39,876 nucleotides of DNA, from NCBI GenBank assembly GCA_938083085.1, contig CALLKX010000041.1:1-39876 (forward strand). Reading direction: 5' to 3'. The notes below the pieces were generated by a model. That model did not search any database. It had not been told where the DNA came from and was given only the letters and a program-made list of their open reading frames with translations. Both the position numbers and the translations under genes were made by a program. This DNA comes from an uncultured bacterium (lineage in GTDB: Bacteria > Planctomycetota > UBA1135 > GCA-002686595). The first letter of the stretch is position 1. Each line of letters begins with the position of its first letter. This document shows positions 23,361 to 31,663 of the stretch, in pieces.

Positions 23361-24597
23361 CGTGAACACCTCCTTCGCTGGCCGTATGGATCTGAGATAG
23401 GTCGGGCTGAACCTTTGTGGAGGCCGCCTCACCGATGGGCGAGATGTTCGCGTTGGCGGCGTCCTTGACGACCCGGTTGATCGCCCGCTGCCACGCGCTC
23501 ATCCGGTTGATGGCGATGAACCGGGGCTTGCCGGAGTTCGCGGCAGAGAGGACGGCCTTGGAGTAGGGCACCACATGGTCCACGGGGCGATCGAGCCGGG
23601 TGGCGACGTCGGTCGGCGTGATGCCGAGCCCGCGCCCAGGGTGGGTCCGGTTGAGGATGACGCGTGACCTTGAGCGCTCGACACCCACGCGCTCGAGAAC
23701 CCGGAGCAGCTCGGCCGAACCGTTGATCGTGGGCCCGGAGTCGTTGAGGACGGTGAAGGTCAGGTGCGACAGGTCGAGGATGGCCAGGGTGACGCTGTCG
23801 AGGAGGGGGAACGTGTCCACCACGACGTAGTCGTAGGCCCCACGAGCCACCGAGATGACCCTGGAGATCACGGCCTCGTCCACTGCCGCAGCGTCAATGG
23901 CGTTGGAGGGAGCCGGGAGGAGGTGCAGGCCCGAGGAGTGTTCGGTCACCAGGCCCGCGAGGAGCGGAGCGTCGAGGCGCTCCACTTCCCTCGCGGCATC
24001 GGCGAGGGTGGCCTCGGGATTGAGGCCCAGCAGGTCCGCCGCGACGCCGTGCTGGATGGACGCGTCGACGAGCAGGACTGACCCCAAGCGGCTCAGCCCC
24101 ACGGCGGTGTTGATGCCGACGGTCGACTTGCCGACGCCCCCCTTGCTGCCAACAAAGGAGAGCACCTTCCCCACGCTGCGGGAGGTCTGCTCCTCCCGCG
24201 CGAGGATCTCTCGGTCGACCAACTCGCGCACCTCCGGCCTCGAGAGCGGGCGGCTCAGGAAGTCCCGGAGGCCCGAGCGCAGGAGCTCCACCAGGCCCGA
24301 GCTCAGCGCGCCATCGCCGTCGAACTCCTGGCGCCGATAGGTCGCGACCACGACAGGGGGGTGGTCGACCCCGCGCAGCTCTTCCGCGAGCCGCTTGGCC
24401 TGGGTGATGTCCTGCCCGAGCTCCACGATGAGCAGGTCCACCGGACGCTCCGTGGCGTGACGGATCACGCGGCGCTCGTCCTCCTCCACGTGGAGGACAA
24501 AGCGGACGTCCTCACCGAGGTCGTCGGTGGAAGCCGTGAACTCGGACACGAGGCCGGGGTCATGGGTGAGGATGAGCGTTTGGATGGTGCGCTGCAC
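23347..24597 (-). CDS. tadZ: Tad pilus localisation ATPase TadZ (CpaE)
   Basis: The first 120 residues form an atypical receiver-like domain (TLILTHDPGLVSEFTAS, PVDLLIVELGQD). A MinD/ParA-type ATPase follows with the deviant Walker A SKGGVGKST (151-159), VLLVDASIQHG and DYVVVDTFP. TadZ places the Tad machine at its site in the cell. The start is taken as GTG at 24597 (MQRTIQTLILTHD), since the receiver fold begins there; the frame upstream runs through a tandem repeat and looks non-coding. The stop lies 14 nt inside tadA. Length is 416 residues, normal. The C-terminal tail of about 30 residues is low in motifs. Confidence 0.9.
   Translation of the reverse strand: MQRTIQTLILTHDPGLVSEFTASTDDLGEDVRFVLHVEEDERRVIRHATERPVDLLIVELGQDITQAKRLAEELRGVDHPPVVVATYRRQEFDGDGALSSGLVELLRSGLRDFLSRPLSRPEVRELVDREILAREEQTSRSVGKVLSFVGSKGGVGKSTVGINTAVGLSRLGSVLLVDASIQHGVAADLLGLNPEATLADAAREVERLDAPLLAGLVTEHSSGLHLLPAPSNAIDAAAVDEAVISRVISVARGAYDYVVVDTFPLLDSVTLAILDLSHLTFTVLNDSGPTINGSAELLRVLERVGVERSRSRVILNRTHPGRGLGITPTDVATRLDRPVDHVVPYSKAVLSAANSGKPRFIAINRMSAWQRAINRVVKDAANANISPIGEAASTKVQPDLSQIHTASEGGVHDGTR
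23368..23373 (-). promoter_or_regulatory. Strong Shine-Dalgarno deciding the tadA start
   Basis: GGAGGT on the minus strand, 7 nt before the ATG at 23360 and inside the 3' end of tadZ. It is the best ribosome binding site I noticed in the window, where most genes have weak ones, so TadA may be made in excess of its neighbours. Confidence 0.8.
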
Positions 24598-24626
24598 GGC
24601 GTGGATTCCAGTGAGGGCGGGGAGAA

Positions 24627-24677
24627 GCCAGTGGGGTCGAGGAGCCAGTGAGGTCGAGGAGCCAGTGAGGTCGAAGG
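24627..24677 (+). repeat. Three-copy 17-bp tandem repeat between tadG and tadZ
   Basis: The unit GCCAGTGAGGTCGAGGA occurs at 24644-24660, with one-base variants at 24627-24643 and a third, slightly changed copy at 24661-24677. It fills about half of the 112-nt gap between the tadG-like stop and the tadZ start. The function is unknown; replication slippage is the simplest origin. Confidence 0.8.
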
Positions 24678-24709
24678 ACCCGGTTGGATTGAGGGAGGCG
24701 GGGGCGCGG

Positions 24710-26011
24710 TCAGCGCGCGAGAACGGGCGCGAGGAGGCGGGCGTCGCCGGGGGCCACCGGCGGGAGCGAGGCGTCGATGGCCGCGGTGGGCTGGGCGGTG
24801 GCGTTGGCCGGCGCGACGCTGTTATCGAGCTTGATCCCCACGAGCCGAAGGGTCGGGCCCGCCTCGACAGCGGAGAGCTCGAGTTGCACGGCGACGAAAC
24901 CGCGAATCTGCACGGCTCCGGTCCCGGAATCACGGGTGTGGACGGTGGCGTAGGTGAGACCTGTGAGCTCAAGCGAGGGCGTGGGGGGGATCTGGACGGG
25001 CCCCTCGCTGGCCATCGCGCCGAGGCGCGGCGAGCCCGTGATCGCAGCGCCAGTGGAGGTGCCGCTGATCTGGCCGCTGGCGGCGAGGACCGCTGTGAAC
25101 TGTCCGCGGATCGGCACAGCGGCCCACTCCAGGGCATCGAAGGAGAGCCAGTGCACCGCGTCCGGGCTCGCGCCCGTGGCCAGAGGGGCGAGGCCGGGGA
25201 GGCCAGGCCGCGCGAGGCCCGCCGCCGTCACCGGCCTCGCATCCGCGATCGCAGCAGCTCGGACCGTGATGCCATCGCGGCGCGGATCGTAGACGCTTGG
25301 ATCGGGGGTGCTGAGGACGCCCGACCCCAGGCCGAAGAGGTAGGGCAGCGTCGGTCCGGACGAGCTGACCCCGGCGACCCGGTCGAGCGGTTGGTCGGCG
25401 CGTGTTCGCCGCAGGCGGGCGAGGAACGACGTGCCGCGGTCCTCCGGCGCGAAGTCGAGTCGCGAGTAGTCGTTGGACTCGTCGTGCCAGTCCACGCTGG
25501 AGGGATCCGCCGGGTCCAGGGGCGTGAACGTACCGGACACGAGGTCCCCGCTCTGGGCGTTGGCGCCCACGTTGAGCTGGAGGGTGGGGACCCAGGGGGC
25601 GCCGGGATCGAGGACGCCGCCGAGCGGGTTGTTGACGCCGCTGACCCCGGTCCCGAGGACGAGCCCGGCGCCCAGCCGGAACTGGTCGGGCCCCGTGGCG
25701 AGATCGAGGTCCTCGTCGAAGACCAGCTGTGCCAGGAGCGAAGCGGACTGCCGCCGCTGCAGATCAGGGTCGGGGACCGAAGCGTCCCGCCCCGACAGGC
25801 CCTCCAGGGCCGCGACGTCGGCGCTGGTCTGCATCTGGAGCTGGGTGGTGCGGGCGATGCCGAGGTCCACCACCACCGCGCAGAGCCCGAGGAACGCGAC
25901 GAAGAAGAACGCAAAGAACAGCACGACGACACCGCGTCGACCCGGAGGGGCCGCGCGGAAGCGCTCGCGGGTCAGCCCGCGAGGTCTTGAGGTCGAGCCG
26001 TGAGGCGTCAT
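24710..26011 (-). CDS. tadG: TadG-like pilus assembly protein, 433 aa
   Basis: An N-terminal TadG-type membrane anchor (RRGVVVLFFAFFFVAFLGL, then VVVDLGIARTTQLQMQTSAD and VAALEGLSG) is followed by a large periplasmic region of about 360 residues rich in Gly, Ala, Pro and Ser without motifs I know. The anchor, with its Asp and the QMQTSADVAAL pattern, is the hallmark of Tad pseudopilin-like TadG proteins that carry a collar of secreted sequence. It starts 4 nt after the cpaB stop. The C-terminal region is not a von Willebrand A domain, unlike some TadG proteins. Confidence 0.82.
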   Translation of the reverse strand: MTPHGSTSRPRGLTRERFRAAPPGRRGVVVLFFAFFFVAFLGLCAVVVDLGIARTTQLQMQTSADVAALEGLSGRDASVPDPDLQRRQSASLLAQLVFDEDLDLATGPDQFRLGAGLVLGTGVSGVNNPLGGVLDPGAPWVPTLQLNVGANAQSGDLVSGTFTPLDPADPSSVDWHDESNDYSRLDFAPEDRGTSFLARLRRTRADQPLDRVAGVSSSGPTLPYLFGLGSGVLSTPDPSVYDPRRDGITVRAAAIADARPVTAAGLARPGLPGLAPLATGASPDAVHWLSFDALEWAAVPIRGQFTAVLAASGQISGTSTGAAITGSPRLGAMASEGPVQIPPTPSLELTGLTYATVHTRDSGTGAVQIRGFVAVQLELSAVEAGPTLRLVGIKLDNSVAPANATAQPTAAIDASLPPVAPGDARLLAPVLAR

Positions 26012-26015
26012 CGGC

Positions 26016-27122
26016 TCAGCGCTCGCTCGGCTCGCCCATGCGGGCTCTGGGCACTGGCGTCAGGACCCGCTCACCGCCCACGATGGTCTCGATGACGGTC
26101 ATCTCGAGGTCCTCATAGCCGGCGGGAAGGATGGGAGCACCCTCGGAGTCGGAGAGGGCTTCTGCGTCCTCTTCGTCGTCCAGGAGGCCCGGTGTGAGGC
26201 TCTCGACGGGGTCGTCTGGATGTCCCGAGCGAGCGACGCAGGTGAGGTCTGCCTTGAGCCTGATCGCGGCCATGAGCGGCGCCACCTCGGGCGGCGCGAG
26301 GGCGATGATCATCTCCTGTACGGGCCGTGTGGCGTTGACCTGGCCGCCCGTGAGGCTCGAGCTGGAGGTCGGGATGAAGCGGGTCTCGATCGGCGAGACG
26401 ACCACTCCGTTCTGGACGATCACGTCGACCCGCGCGCGCTTGGCTCCCTTGGAGCTTGGCGCGCCTGCGGACTTGGGGAGCAAGTCGGAGTAGACCCCGC
26501 TGAACGACGGACCCTCTCCGGCCCGCGTTACGACGGCTGACGGGCGCGGGCTCTCGATGTCGCGGGCGGCGATCAGGTCAAAGCGGTCCCCGGGGTTCAG
26601 GCCGATGATCCCCCGGACGAGCTCGACGTCGATGCGCAGGGCCCGCTTCCCCGGCGGGATGCCGCCGGCGAGGCCGGGCCGCGTGCCCTTGGGCAGGAAG
26701 TCCGCCTCGGTGAAGGCGAAGCCGGGCCGCTTGGCCCTCGCCATGACCCGGCCGACGATCCCGTTCGTGCCGACCAGGACGCCGTTCTCACTGACGAAGG
26801 CCTCGTCCAGGTCGATGAAGCTGAAGGCGCCGCGCCTGGTGTCGAAGAGGTCGTCCCGTGTCACCCGCGCGTAGGGCTCAATGGCACGTGCCGAGATGAG
26901 GACGCGGACCTTCCCCTCTGCAGGGGGTTGGATGGTCGGGCCCGTGATCGGGCCGGCCGCGGCCACGGGTGCCGGCGCCGATGAGAACAGGCCGAAGGGA
27001 TCGCGGAGCGGTTGTCCGCTGACGCGCAGGTACAGAACCCAGCTCAGCCCACCGATCAGGACGGTGAGCATGATGAGGGGCCCGTAGGGACGTCGACGGG
27101 ATCTGCGGGGTGCAATGGCCAT
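26016..27122 (-). CDS. cpaB: Tad pilus assembly protein CpaB/RcpC, SAF domain
   Basis: One N-terminal membrane helix (about 15-33, LIMLTVLIGGLSWVLYLRV) is followed by a SAF domain near 70-140 (VLISARAIEPYARVTRDDLF) and a second conserved part (GKRALRIDVELVRGIIGLNPGDRFDLIA), as in CpaB/RcpC. These proteins sit in the periplasm and help gate or stabilise the secretin. There is an acidic stretch (DDEEDAEALSDSEG) near residue 325 and a Pro/Arg-rich tail. It starts 21 nt after tadE and ends 4 nt before tadG. The position between tadE and tadG is not the commonest tad order, but all parts are present. Confidence 0.9.
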   Translation of the reverse strand: MAIAPRRSRRRPYGPLIMLTVLIGGLSWVLYLRVSGQPLRDPFGLFSSAPAPVAAAGPITGPTIQPPAEGKVRVLISARAIEPYARVTRDDLFDTRRGAFSFIDLDEAFVSENGVLVGTNGIVGRVMARAKRPGFAFTEADFLPKGTRPGLAGGIPPGKRALRIDVELVRGIIGLNPGDRFDLIAARDIESPRPSAVVTRAGEGPSFSGVYSDLLPKSAGAPSSKGAKRARVDVIVQNGVVVSPIETRFIPTSSSSLTGGQVNATRPVQEMIIALAPPEVAPLMAAIRLKADLTCVARSGHPDDPVESLTPGLLDDEEDAEALSDSEGAPILPAGYEDLEMTVIETIVGGERVLTPVPRARMGEPSER

Positions 27123-27143
27123 GGGGAGGCGAGCGCTACGGCG

Positions 27144-28028
27144 CTAGAGAATGAGCTCGCGCCGGAAGAGCGCCTGAGCGGCTACGAGGCGGCGAAAGGG
27201 GCGTACTTGGGTTCCCAGCGCTTCCTGGCTTCCGAGTCCCAGGGAGCCGGCGTAAGGCCCCGCGCCTTCTGGGCCAGGGCCGAGGATCACGTTGGGTCCG
27301 CCGAGGGAGGTGTTGGCCTTGATCGCCCGGCTCTCGCCGGCGTCAGAGATCAGGTAGGCCGTCAACGCCGCGGCCTGGAAGGGGACATTGAGGCGCACCG
27401 CGGCGATGCCGCCCCGGGAGATGGCGAAGGCACCGGGTTGTCCGTTCCTGGCGACCTCTTCCAGAACGGGGGCCAACTCGATGTTGGTCTCCTGGCCAGT
27501 GACCGGGTCACGCTCAAGAACCCGCGGGACGAGGACAGACAGGCCGGTGGGGCTGGTGGAGGAGTCGATAAGGGCGCCGGGCATGTGCAGGAGCCTGCGC
27601 GTCCCGCCGGGGGTGGCCACGGTGGAGGTGATCATCAGGGGACGTAGCGCCTGGTTGACCACGGGCATGCTCGCGAAGAAGGCCTCGAGCGCGGGGCCGG
27701 GCGGGGTCGTGACGAGGTCGACGACCACGTAGTCCGCGTCGTACACGGCCCCCCTGAAGCCCGGCTCGGCGAGGGCATCCTGGAAGCCGAAGTCGCCCGG
27801 GAGGGGGTAGAGCGCGAACTCACGCGCAGCGAACCGCGCGGCGTCCTGCGCGGCCTGACTGACGGCCATCCAGCGCCCCAGGGACAGCATTCCCGCGAGC
27901 ACGAGGTACAGGCTCAGCGCGATGAGCGCGAACTCCACGGCGACGCCCCCGGCCTGCGGCTCGGCGAGCTTCTGGTCGCGGCGCGCCTGGCCACCTTCCG
28001 GCCGTGTCGTTGTCAGGCCTGTAGCCAT
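27144..28028 (-). CDS. tadE: TadE-like pseudopilin
   Basis: A short basic head leads into the TadE helix (AGGVAVEFALIALSLYLVLAG) with the conserved Glu near residue 32, followed by RWMAVSQAAQDAARFAAREF, the usual TadE continuation. The E after the hydrophobic start fits processing by the adjacent peptidase. The rest, about 220 residues, is periplasmic and longer than in most TadE proteins (about 150-200 in total). The start overlaps the end of the peptidase gene by 16 nt. TadE is a minor pilin needed for initiating Flp fibres. Confidence 0.86.
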   Translation of the reverse strand: MATGLTTTRPEGGQARRDQKLAEPQAGGVAVEFALIALSLYLVLAGMLSLGRWMAVSQAAQDAARFAAREFALYPLPGDFGFQDALAEPGFRGAVYDADYVVVDLVTTPPGPALEAFFASMPVVNQALRPLMITSTVATPGGTRRLLHMPGALIDSSTSPTGLSVLVPRVLERDPVTGQETNIELAPVLEEVARNGQPGAFAISRGGIAAVRLNVPFQAAALTAYLISDAGESRAIKANTSLGGPNVILGPGPEGAGPYAGSLGLGSQEALGTQVRPFRRLVAAQALFRRELIL

Positions 28029-28426
28029 TTCAGTGGGAGGAGCGCGAGGAGGCCGAGGAGCATGGCCGGGGCGTAGGCGATCTCCGTTTCGCCCAGCCGG
28101 CGCGCCCTCAGGGCGAGGGCTCCGCCGCAGATGGAGGTCGAGATAAAGAAGGCGAGGAACGGGAGGAGCCCAAGCGCCGGGCCCAACGCGATGGCGAGCT
28201 TCGTATCACCCCCCCCGAACCAGCCGAGGCGGAACAGGGGCAGGGCGATGAGCGTGGCGGCCAGCATGCCCAAGGCCGCTTGGCCCCACCCGAGCGGGTG
28301 GTGGCCAGCGGCCGTGAGCGCGAGTACGCAGAGGAGCAGCCCGCCCGGGATCGCGTTCGGGATACGCCGGCTACGCAGGTCGAAGGCCGAGGCCAACGAC
28401 ACGGCGCCCATAGCGAGGAAGAACAC
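28013..28426 (-). CDS. tadV: Prepilin peptidase of the Tad type (TadV/CpaA, A24 family)
   Basis: This is a small aspartic protease of the inner membrane that cleaves the leader of Flp, TadE and TadG. Both catalytic Asp are visible: D16 in SAFDLRSRRIPN and D74 in FGGGDTKLA. Four or five hydrophobic helices cover 137 residues, the usual size for the minimal TadV type without the methylase domain. The start is GTG at 28426; an internal ATG at the sixth codon is an alternative. It begins 46 nt after the pilin stop, beyond a small hairpin, and overlaps tadE. Confidence 0.92.
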   Translation of the reverse strand: MFFLAMGAVSLASAFDLRSRRIPNAIPGGLLLCVLALTAAGHHPLGWGQAALGMLAATLIALPLFRLGWFGGGDTKLAIALGPALGLLPFLAFFISTSICGGALALRARRLGETEIAYAPAMLLGLLALLPLKWLQA

Positions 28427-28446
28427 GATCGGCGGGGTGGTGCAGT

Positions 28447-28465
28447 GGGCCCCTGGGCGGGACCC
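28447..28465 (-). terminator. Possible attenuator hairpin after the pilin gene
   Basis: On the minus strand GGGTCCC and GGGGCCC pair (six Watson-Crick, one G-U) around the loop GCCCA in the 46-nt gap between the pilin stop and the peptidase start. No T tract follows. It may stabilise the 3' end of the pilin part of the transcript or lower read-through, so that pilin exceeds the machine proteins. Confidence 0.4.
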
Positions 28466-28472
28466 CTATAGA

Positions 28473-28820
28473 TCACTCGCCGACTTCGAGGACGAGGCCG
28501 CCGACGCCGCCGACGCCGCCGGTGATGCCGAGGTTCGTGTCGAGGCGGGGGGTGTCCGAGTTCGCCAGGATGGTGGCGACGTCGAGCTGGATCGGCCCGG
28601 CGTCGGCGCCGGTGGTCTCGATGATCTTGCCGCTCTGGATCGGGCCGTTATCGTCCGCGTGGGCGCCGGGCATGATCGCGGCGACGGAGCTAATGAGGTC
28701 GTTGGTCTTGTGCCCGAAGACGGCGACGCCGGCTGCGGAGATCAGGGCAACGCCGGCGGCGAGGAGCGAGTACTCAAGCAGGGCAGCGCCCTTCTCGTCA
28801 CGGATGAGGTTCTTGAACAT
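28473..28820 (-). CDS. flp: Flp-type major pilin with an extended C-terminus, 115 aa
   Basis: The leader MFKNLIRDEKG ends at the cleavage site KG/AALLEYSLLAAGVALIS, with Glu and Tyr of the Flp motif at the expected places (E16, Y17). After the hydrophobic helix, ordinary Flp pilins end within about 10-20 residues. This one continues for some 70 residues and ends in a Gly/Val-rich tail (GITGGVGGVGGLVLEVGE). The extra part should be displayed on the fibre surface. The gene sits between secretin and peptidase, with 63 and 46 nt gaps, the largest within the upstream half of the operon. Confidence 0.9.
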   Translation of the reverse strand: MFKNLIRDEKGAALLEYSLLAAGVALISAAGVAVFGHKTNDLISSVAAIMPGAHADDNGPIQSGKIIETTGADAGPIQLDVATILANSDTPRLDTNLGITGGVGGVGGLVLEVGE

Positions 28821-28883
28821 GGTTCTTCTGATGGAGAGAGGTTGGGAATGCTGTGGAGCCCGGGAAGGGGCTCCACGGTGGAG

Positions 28884-30851
28884 CTAATGCCGTTCGCTGA
28901 CCGCCGGTTCCCCGGCGGCCTCGGAATCTTGTGGTGAGACGCTCGCCCTGCATCTTTCGAGGATCTCCTCGGTGCTCGGGAAGGCCCAGAGCTCGGCTTC
29001 GGGGCGCGGCTCGCGGATCACGCTCGGAGTGACCACGATGACCAGCTCACTCTCCTGGTCGTCGTCGGCCTCGTTGCGGAAGAGCCACCCCAGCACGGGA
29101 ACCGAGCCCAGGAGCGGGGTCCTCGACTGCGCCGATTGCGCGCGCGCGAGGGAGAGCCCACCGATGACCAGCGCCTCGCCGTCGTAGACGCGTGCTGAGG
29201 TTCGAGTGGCCCGTGACTCGAAGGCCGTGGCCGGGCTTGTTTGGCCGGTCGCGTTCCCGATGGCCTCGGTGAGCGCGAGGTCGGGGGTGGAGATGCGCGG
29301 GATCACATCGAGGGTGATGCGGCTCGAGCTGCGCTCCTCCACGAGGGGGCGGACGGTCAGGTCGATGCCGTAGTCTCGGAAGTCAACGGTGTTGAAGACC
29401 TGGTCCGTCCCTCCGCCGATGGTCACGGCGCTCGGCACGGGAATCTGCCCGCCGACCTGGAACTGGGCTAGCTCACCCGAGAGGACCGCGAGGGAGGGGT
29501 TGGACATGCTCTTGGCGATCTCCTCCTGGACGAGCAGCTGGAAGAAGCTGTCGACCGCGAAGCCGCCCGATACGGCCTGGCCGCGGCCGGAGAAGGTCCC
29601 GTTGAGGAAGCCGAGCAGGCCCTGGATGTCGCCGTCGTTGACCGTCGGGGCCCCGAAGCCTTGCAGGGCCGTGGACTGAGGAGAGGGGGGCAGGCCGGGC
29701 TGATCGAAGTTCGCCTGGGCCACGGAGAGATCGTTGCGCCAGCTCCGGAGCTTGCTGCTGTTGACCTCGTAGAGGCGGACATCGACGCGCACGAGCGGCA
29801 GATAGGTGACCTGAATGGTCGAGAGGATCCGGCCTCCCGCGGCCTCCACGATCTTCGCGCGCCCGACCTGGGAGCCGATGCGGTTGGCGATCTGCTGCTG
29901 GCCTCCTCCGCTCAGGGCCGAGCCCCTCAGGGTGTTGAGTCCCTGCTGCTGGTTGCCGCCGCCGCTGGAGCCTGCGCCGAAGAGGTTCCGGGCCATGGTG
30001 AGGGCGCCCGCCTCGTCCGCGAGGGCGCGCACCTCGTTGCCTGCCACACCGCCGCCTTTGGCTCCCTGGACGGCCCTTGACGCCACGAACAGGACGCGGG
30101 TCAGGGTGACCTGGTCGGGGACCGAGCCGTCGAGGACAAAGACGTCATTGGCGTCGTCCACGAAGTCGCCTACCTGGACCCGGCGGATGGTGACTTCGCC
30201 TTTGACGAGCGGTGCGATGGCGAGGGCGATCCGGGTCTCGAGTGTCGGCGCCGTGGTGGCCACGCGGAGCAGGTTGACCACGCTCGCGTTCCCGGCCGGC
30301 CCCCGTCCCGTGGTGGCATCGTCGCTGAGGGCCTTGACCTCTCCGTTCTCATTCTCGCTGAGGACGGGGATGGTGGTCCTCGCGCCCATGTAGGCCTCGA
30401 CGGTGGCCTGGGCGGCTTGACGAATTTCGGCGGTGGGAACAAGCCCGCGCAAGATCACGAAGTCTCGGTCGGCGGCGAACTCGACGCCGATGCCAGCGTC
30501 GATCTCGCGCAGGAGGTCCACGAGGAGCGTGAGGTCACGCTCCACGGCTACGAGGCGCTCGAGCGGCTCGCCTGATTCGAACCAGATGGTGAGGGAGGTG
30601 ATGCCTACGGCGGCCCCGGTGATCAGGACCTCGCGGCTATCGAGGACCTCCGAGCGCAGTACATCCCCGTCCGCGACCGAGACCCGGCGCACGTCGCGGT
30701 CAAACGTCAGCCGCTCGCTCTGCCCGAGGCGGAGGGCGCCGGCCTGCTCCTGAGCGGTCGGGCCCGTGGCCAGCTCCATGCCGGCGCCAGCGAGGGGCGC
30801 AACACTCAACAGCCAGGGGAGGAGCGCGGCGGCGAGGGAAGCGCTCAGCAT
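28884..30851 (-). CDS. cpaC: Tad pilus outer-membrane secretin CpaC/RcpA
   Basis: A signal peptide (MLSASLAAALLPWLLSVAPL) is followed by the pilus/BON-like N-domains (LRLGQSERLTFDRDVRRVSV, ITSLTIWFESGEPLERL). A Gly/Gln-rich linker near 290-320 precedes the secretin domain (about 340-620) with MSNPSLAVLSGELAQFQVGG, YGIDLTVRPLV and the terminal SVPVLGWLFRNE. It forms the outer-membrane pore for the Flp fibre. The ATG at 30851 overlaps the sigma-factor stop by 7 nt. At 655 residues it is longer than typical CpaC (about 450-550), mainly by the linker and a C-terminal tail. Confidence 0.93.
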   Translation of the reverse strand: MLSASLAAALLPWLLSVAPLAGAGMELATGPTAQEQAGALRLGQSERLTFDRDVRRVSVADGDVLRSEVLDSREVLITGAAVGITSLTIWFESGEPLERLVAVERDLTLLVDLLREIDAGIGVEFAADRDFVILRGLVPTAEIRQAAQATVEAYMGARTTIPVLSENENGEVKALSDDATTGRGPAGNASVVNLLRVATTAPTLETRIALAIAPLVKGEVTIRRVQVGDFVDDANDVFVLDGSVPDQVTLTRVLFVASRAVQGAKGGGVAGNEVRALADEAGALTMARNLFGAGSSGGGNQQQGLNTLRGSALSGGGQQQIANRIGSQVGRAKIVEAAGGRILSTIQVTYLPLVRVDVRLYEVNSSKLRSWRNDLSVAQANFDQPGLPPSPQSTALQGFGAPTVNDGDIQGLLGFLNGTFSGRGQAVSGGFAVDSFFQLLVQEEIAKSMSNPSLAVLSGELAQFQVGGQIPVPSAVTIGGGTDQVFNTVDFRDYGIDLTVRPLVEERSSSRITLDVIPRISTPDLALTEAIGNATGQTSPATAFESRATRTSARVYDGEALVIGGLSLARAQSAQSRTPLLGSVPVLGWLFRNEADDDQESELVIVVTPSVIREPRPEAELWAFPSTEEILERCRASVSPQDSEAAGEPAVSERH

Positions 30852-31411
30852 GCCGGAGTCTCCGAGGCGTGGTCGGTGAGGATCTGGCTCAGGGCGGCGC
30901 GGGCGCGAGAGGTCCGGGAGCGGACCGTGCCGATGGGGAGCTGAAGCCGAGTGGCCGCCTCGTCGTAGCTGAGGCCGCGCCAGGCGACGAGCTCGAGCAC
31001 CTCGCGGTGCTCTCGGGTCAGCCGCGACGCCATGGCCGACATGTGGCGGATCTCATCCCGCTCGGCGGCTGTGGCCGCCGGATCGGCTGCGGCGCCCTCC
31101 GGGTCCATCGGGCAGCAGCGAGACGTGCGCTCGGCGGCCGCGATGAACTCGTGGTCGGAGCGCCGCCGTGAGCATCGGAGGATGTGGAGACAGGACCGGC
31201 GGATCAGCGAGAGGAGCAGGGGCAGAGGTTGCTCGGGCAGCTCTGGGTACGACCACGCACGGACGAGCGTCTCCTGAACGGCGTCCCATGCCAGATCCTC
31301 CGAGGGGAGGATCCGCCTCGCGGCTCGGTGGAGAGCGGGGACGTGCTCGGAGATCGTTTCCTCGAAGGCCAACTGGCGGCCGCAGAGGGTGCTCTTGTAC
31401 ATGTTCTTCAT
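30845..31411 (-). CDS. ECF-type RNA polymerase sigma factor heading the tad operon
   Basis: Region 2 is recognisable at about residues 28-55 (ARRILPSEDLAWDAVQETLV, RAW) and region 4 at about 130-180 (LTREHREVLELVAWRGLSYD, EAATRLQLPIGTVRSRTSRA), the helix-turn-helix for the -35 element. Region 3 is absent, as in ECF sigma factors. Between the two are several Cys (CCPMD near 100, CLHILRC near 75), which is unusual and might allow metal or redox control. The stop overlaps the secretin start as ATGCTGA, so it is the first gene of the operon. No anti-sigma gene is adjacent. AAGGA lies 11 nt before the fourth codon, ATG, which may be the true start. Confidence 0.88.
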   Translation of the reverse strand: MKNMYKSTLCGRQLAFEETISEHVPALHRAARRILPSEDLAWDAVQETLVRAWSYPELPEQPLPLLLSLIRRSCLHILRCSRRRSDHEFIAAAERTSRCCPMDPEGAAADPAATAAERDEIRHMSAMASRLTREHREVLELVAWRGLSYDEAATRLQLPIGTVRSRTSRARAALSQILTDHASETPAC

Positions 31412-31520
31412 TGTCCTTGGGCTGCCCGGGAGTTTGGGCGTGGTCCGCGACGCCGCCGCCAGCTCCCGTCAACAGCCGCAAAATCTAGGACGAAGGTCAG
31501 TTCGAAGGATGTGCAACGAT

Positions 31521-31541
31521 CCAACGGTTGGGGCCAATTGG
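31521..31541. promoter_or_regulatory. Two small palindromes in the promoter region between the tad operon and arsR-type gene
   Basis: CCAACGGTTGG (31521-31531) and CCAATTGG (31534-31541) lie side by side in the 252-nt divergent gap between the sigma-factor gene and the ArsR gene. They could be operator half-sites. I see no matching copies elsewhere in the gap, so this is weak. Confidence 0.3.
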
Positions 31542-31663
31542 GGGGCGCGCCGGGATCGGGGTCCTCCAGGCTGTGCGCCCGGACCGCACTGTTTCTCACG
31601 CCGGGATTCGATACCTGTGCAAGTGAGCATCTATGGGGTGCCTGAAGGTGCAAACTGTTCGCG

